A stretch of DNA of 5,633 nt from Planctomycetota bacterium (lineage in GTDB: Bacteria; Planctomycetota; Phycisphaerae; WQYP01), in assembly GCA_021795535.1 (NCBI GenBank), contig JAJYPG010000112.1, positions 1 to 5,633 of the forward strand. The letters run 5' to 3'. How positions within the stretch are numbered: position 1 is the stretch's first letter; every line of letters starts with the position of its first letter. The position numbers and the translations under genes are program-made. Positions 5,282 to 5,633 of this stretch are shown piece after piece. Below the pieces are notes generated by a model, which saw only the letters and a program-made list of their open reading frames with translations, did not search any database and had not been told where the DNA came from.

Positions 5282-5633
5282 CCCAATGTGCTAATGTATC
5301 GGCTCGAATTTCGTCAGGATGCTGGCCTGAAAACCATTTTAACGATTCATTATTTTGATGAGATCGCGCAGGCTCTGAAAGCCGCCGGATTTCAGATTAT
5401 ATTCATGGAAGACCTGTCATTTTAAAAAATTCCCCGGCCGCGGCGCCTGCCGAAACGCAGACCTGACGATCCGGCGGTAATTCTATATACCAGCGGCACC
5501 CGCAGTTCTCCCGAGGGAGTGATGCTTACCAGCGGCAATCTGGAAGCGAACCGTTGCCGCGGGCGCTATTGGAAAAATATAAAGCCGATTTCGCCATTGA
5601 TATGCTGGAATGTTTTGGTTTAACTGAAACTTC
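5282..5633 (+). pseudogene. Decayed AMP-binding acyl-CoA/acyl-ACP synthetase remnant, continuing past the right edge
   Basis: Three pieces of an adenylate-forming fatty acyl synthetase follow in the correct order but without a continuous frame. Piece one (to 5422) includes DAGLKTILTIHYFDEIA and IIFMEDL, like the region before the nucleotide loop in acyl-CoA synthetases and Aas, and ends at an in-frame TAA (5423-5425). Piece two, in the same frame (5426 to about 5550), includes [12 protein letters not shown] and [13 protein letters not shown], the AMP-binding signature. Its loop reads [11 protein letters not shown] where the family has TSGTTG-x-PKGV, so conserved Thr, Gly and Lys are lost. Piece three is in another frame (from 5551): [19 protein letters not shown], then CFGLTET, the FGLTE motif. 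Normally more than a hundred residues separate the last two pieces; here there are none, so an internal block is deleted. By family, the intact enzyme would activate fatty acids with ATP. The left boundary is approximate; an in-frame TGA lies at 5267-5269. Confidence 0.82.

Overview
The window looks like chromosomal DNA from a planctomycete-like bacterium, most plausibly of the class Phycisphaerae. The main clue is a pseudopilin-like protein with an N-terminal prepilin segment ([11 protein letters not shown]) and a C-terminal H-X9-DG motif, a protein type strongly expanded in Planctomycetota and relatives. Moderate GC and partly absent Shine-Dalgarno sites fit, but they do not settle the lineage. 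No tRNA, rRNA, CRISPR array, insertion sequence or phage gene was seen.

Layout, left to right. (1) Positions 1-240, minus strand: the N-terminal 80 residues of a polyprenyl (farnesyl/geranylgeranyl) diphosphate synthase, running off the left edge. It has a clear AGGAGG ribosome site and a perfect TATAAT box. (2) A divergent intergenic region of about 200 bases carries a perfect 15-bp palindrome just upstream of the next gene. (3) Positions 440-1795, plus strand: an exported HtrA/Deg-type serine protease with an intact His-Asp-Ser triad, one degenerate and one good PDZ domain. (4) Positions 1809-2717, minus strand, convergent with the protease at a 13-base gap: the H-X9-DG pseudopilin-like protein, with a plausible sigma70-type promoter. 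(5) Positions 2903-5107, plus strand: three co-directional genes that could form one operon. They are a small zincin-like protein in which HExxH has become HHLVH, then two membrane proteins that are paralogues of each other. (6) Positions 5108-5281: a non-coding stretch with a 14-bp tandem duplication. (7) From about 5282 to the right edge: a decayed acyl-CoA/acyl-ACP synthetase, with an in-frame stop, a missing internal block, a frameshift and a damaged nucleotide-binding loop.

Functionally the genes are a mixture: isoprenoid precursor synthesis, envelope proteolysis, a pseudopilin-like surface or secretion component, and an uncharacterised module. That module (HHLVH protein plus two paralogous membrane-anchored proteins with a possible winged-helix-like C-terminus) is the only part that could be an undescribed system. 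Its function cannot be read from the sequence.
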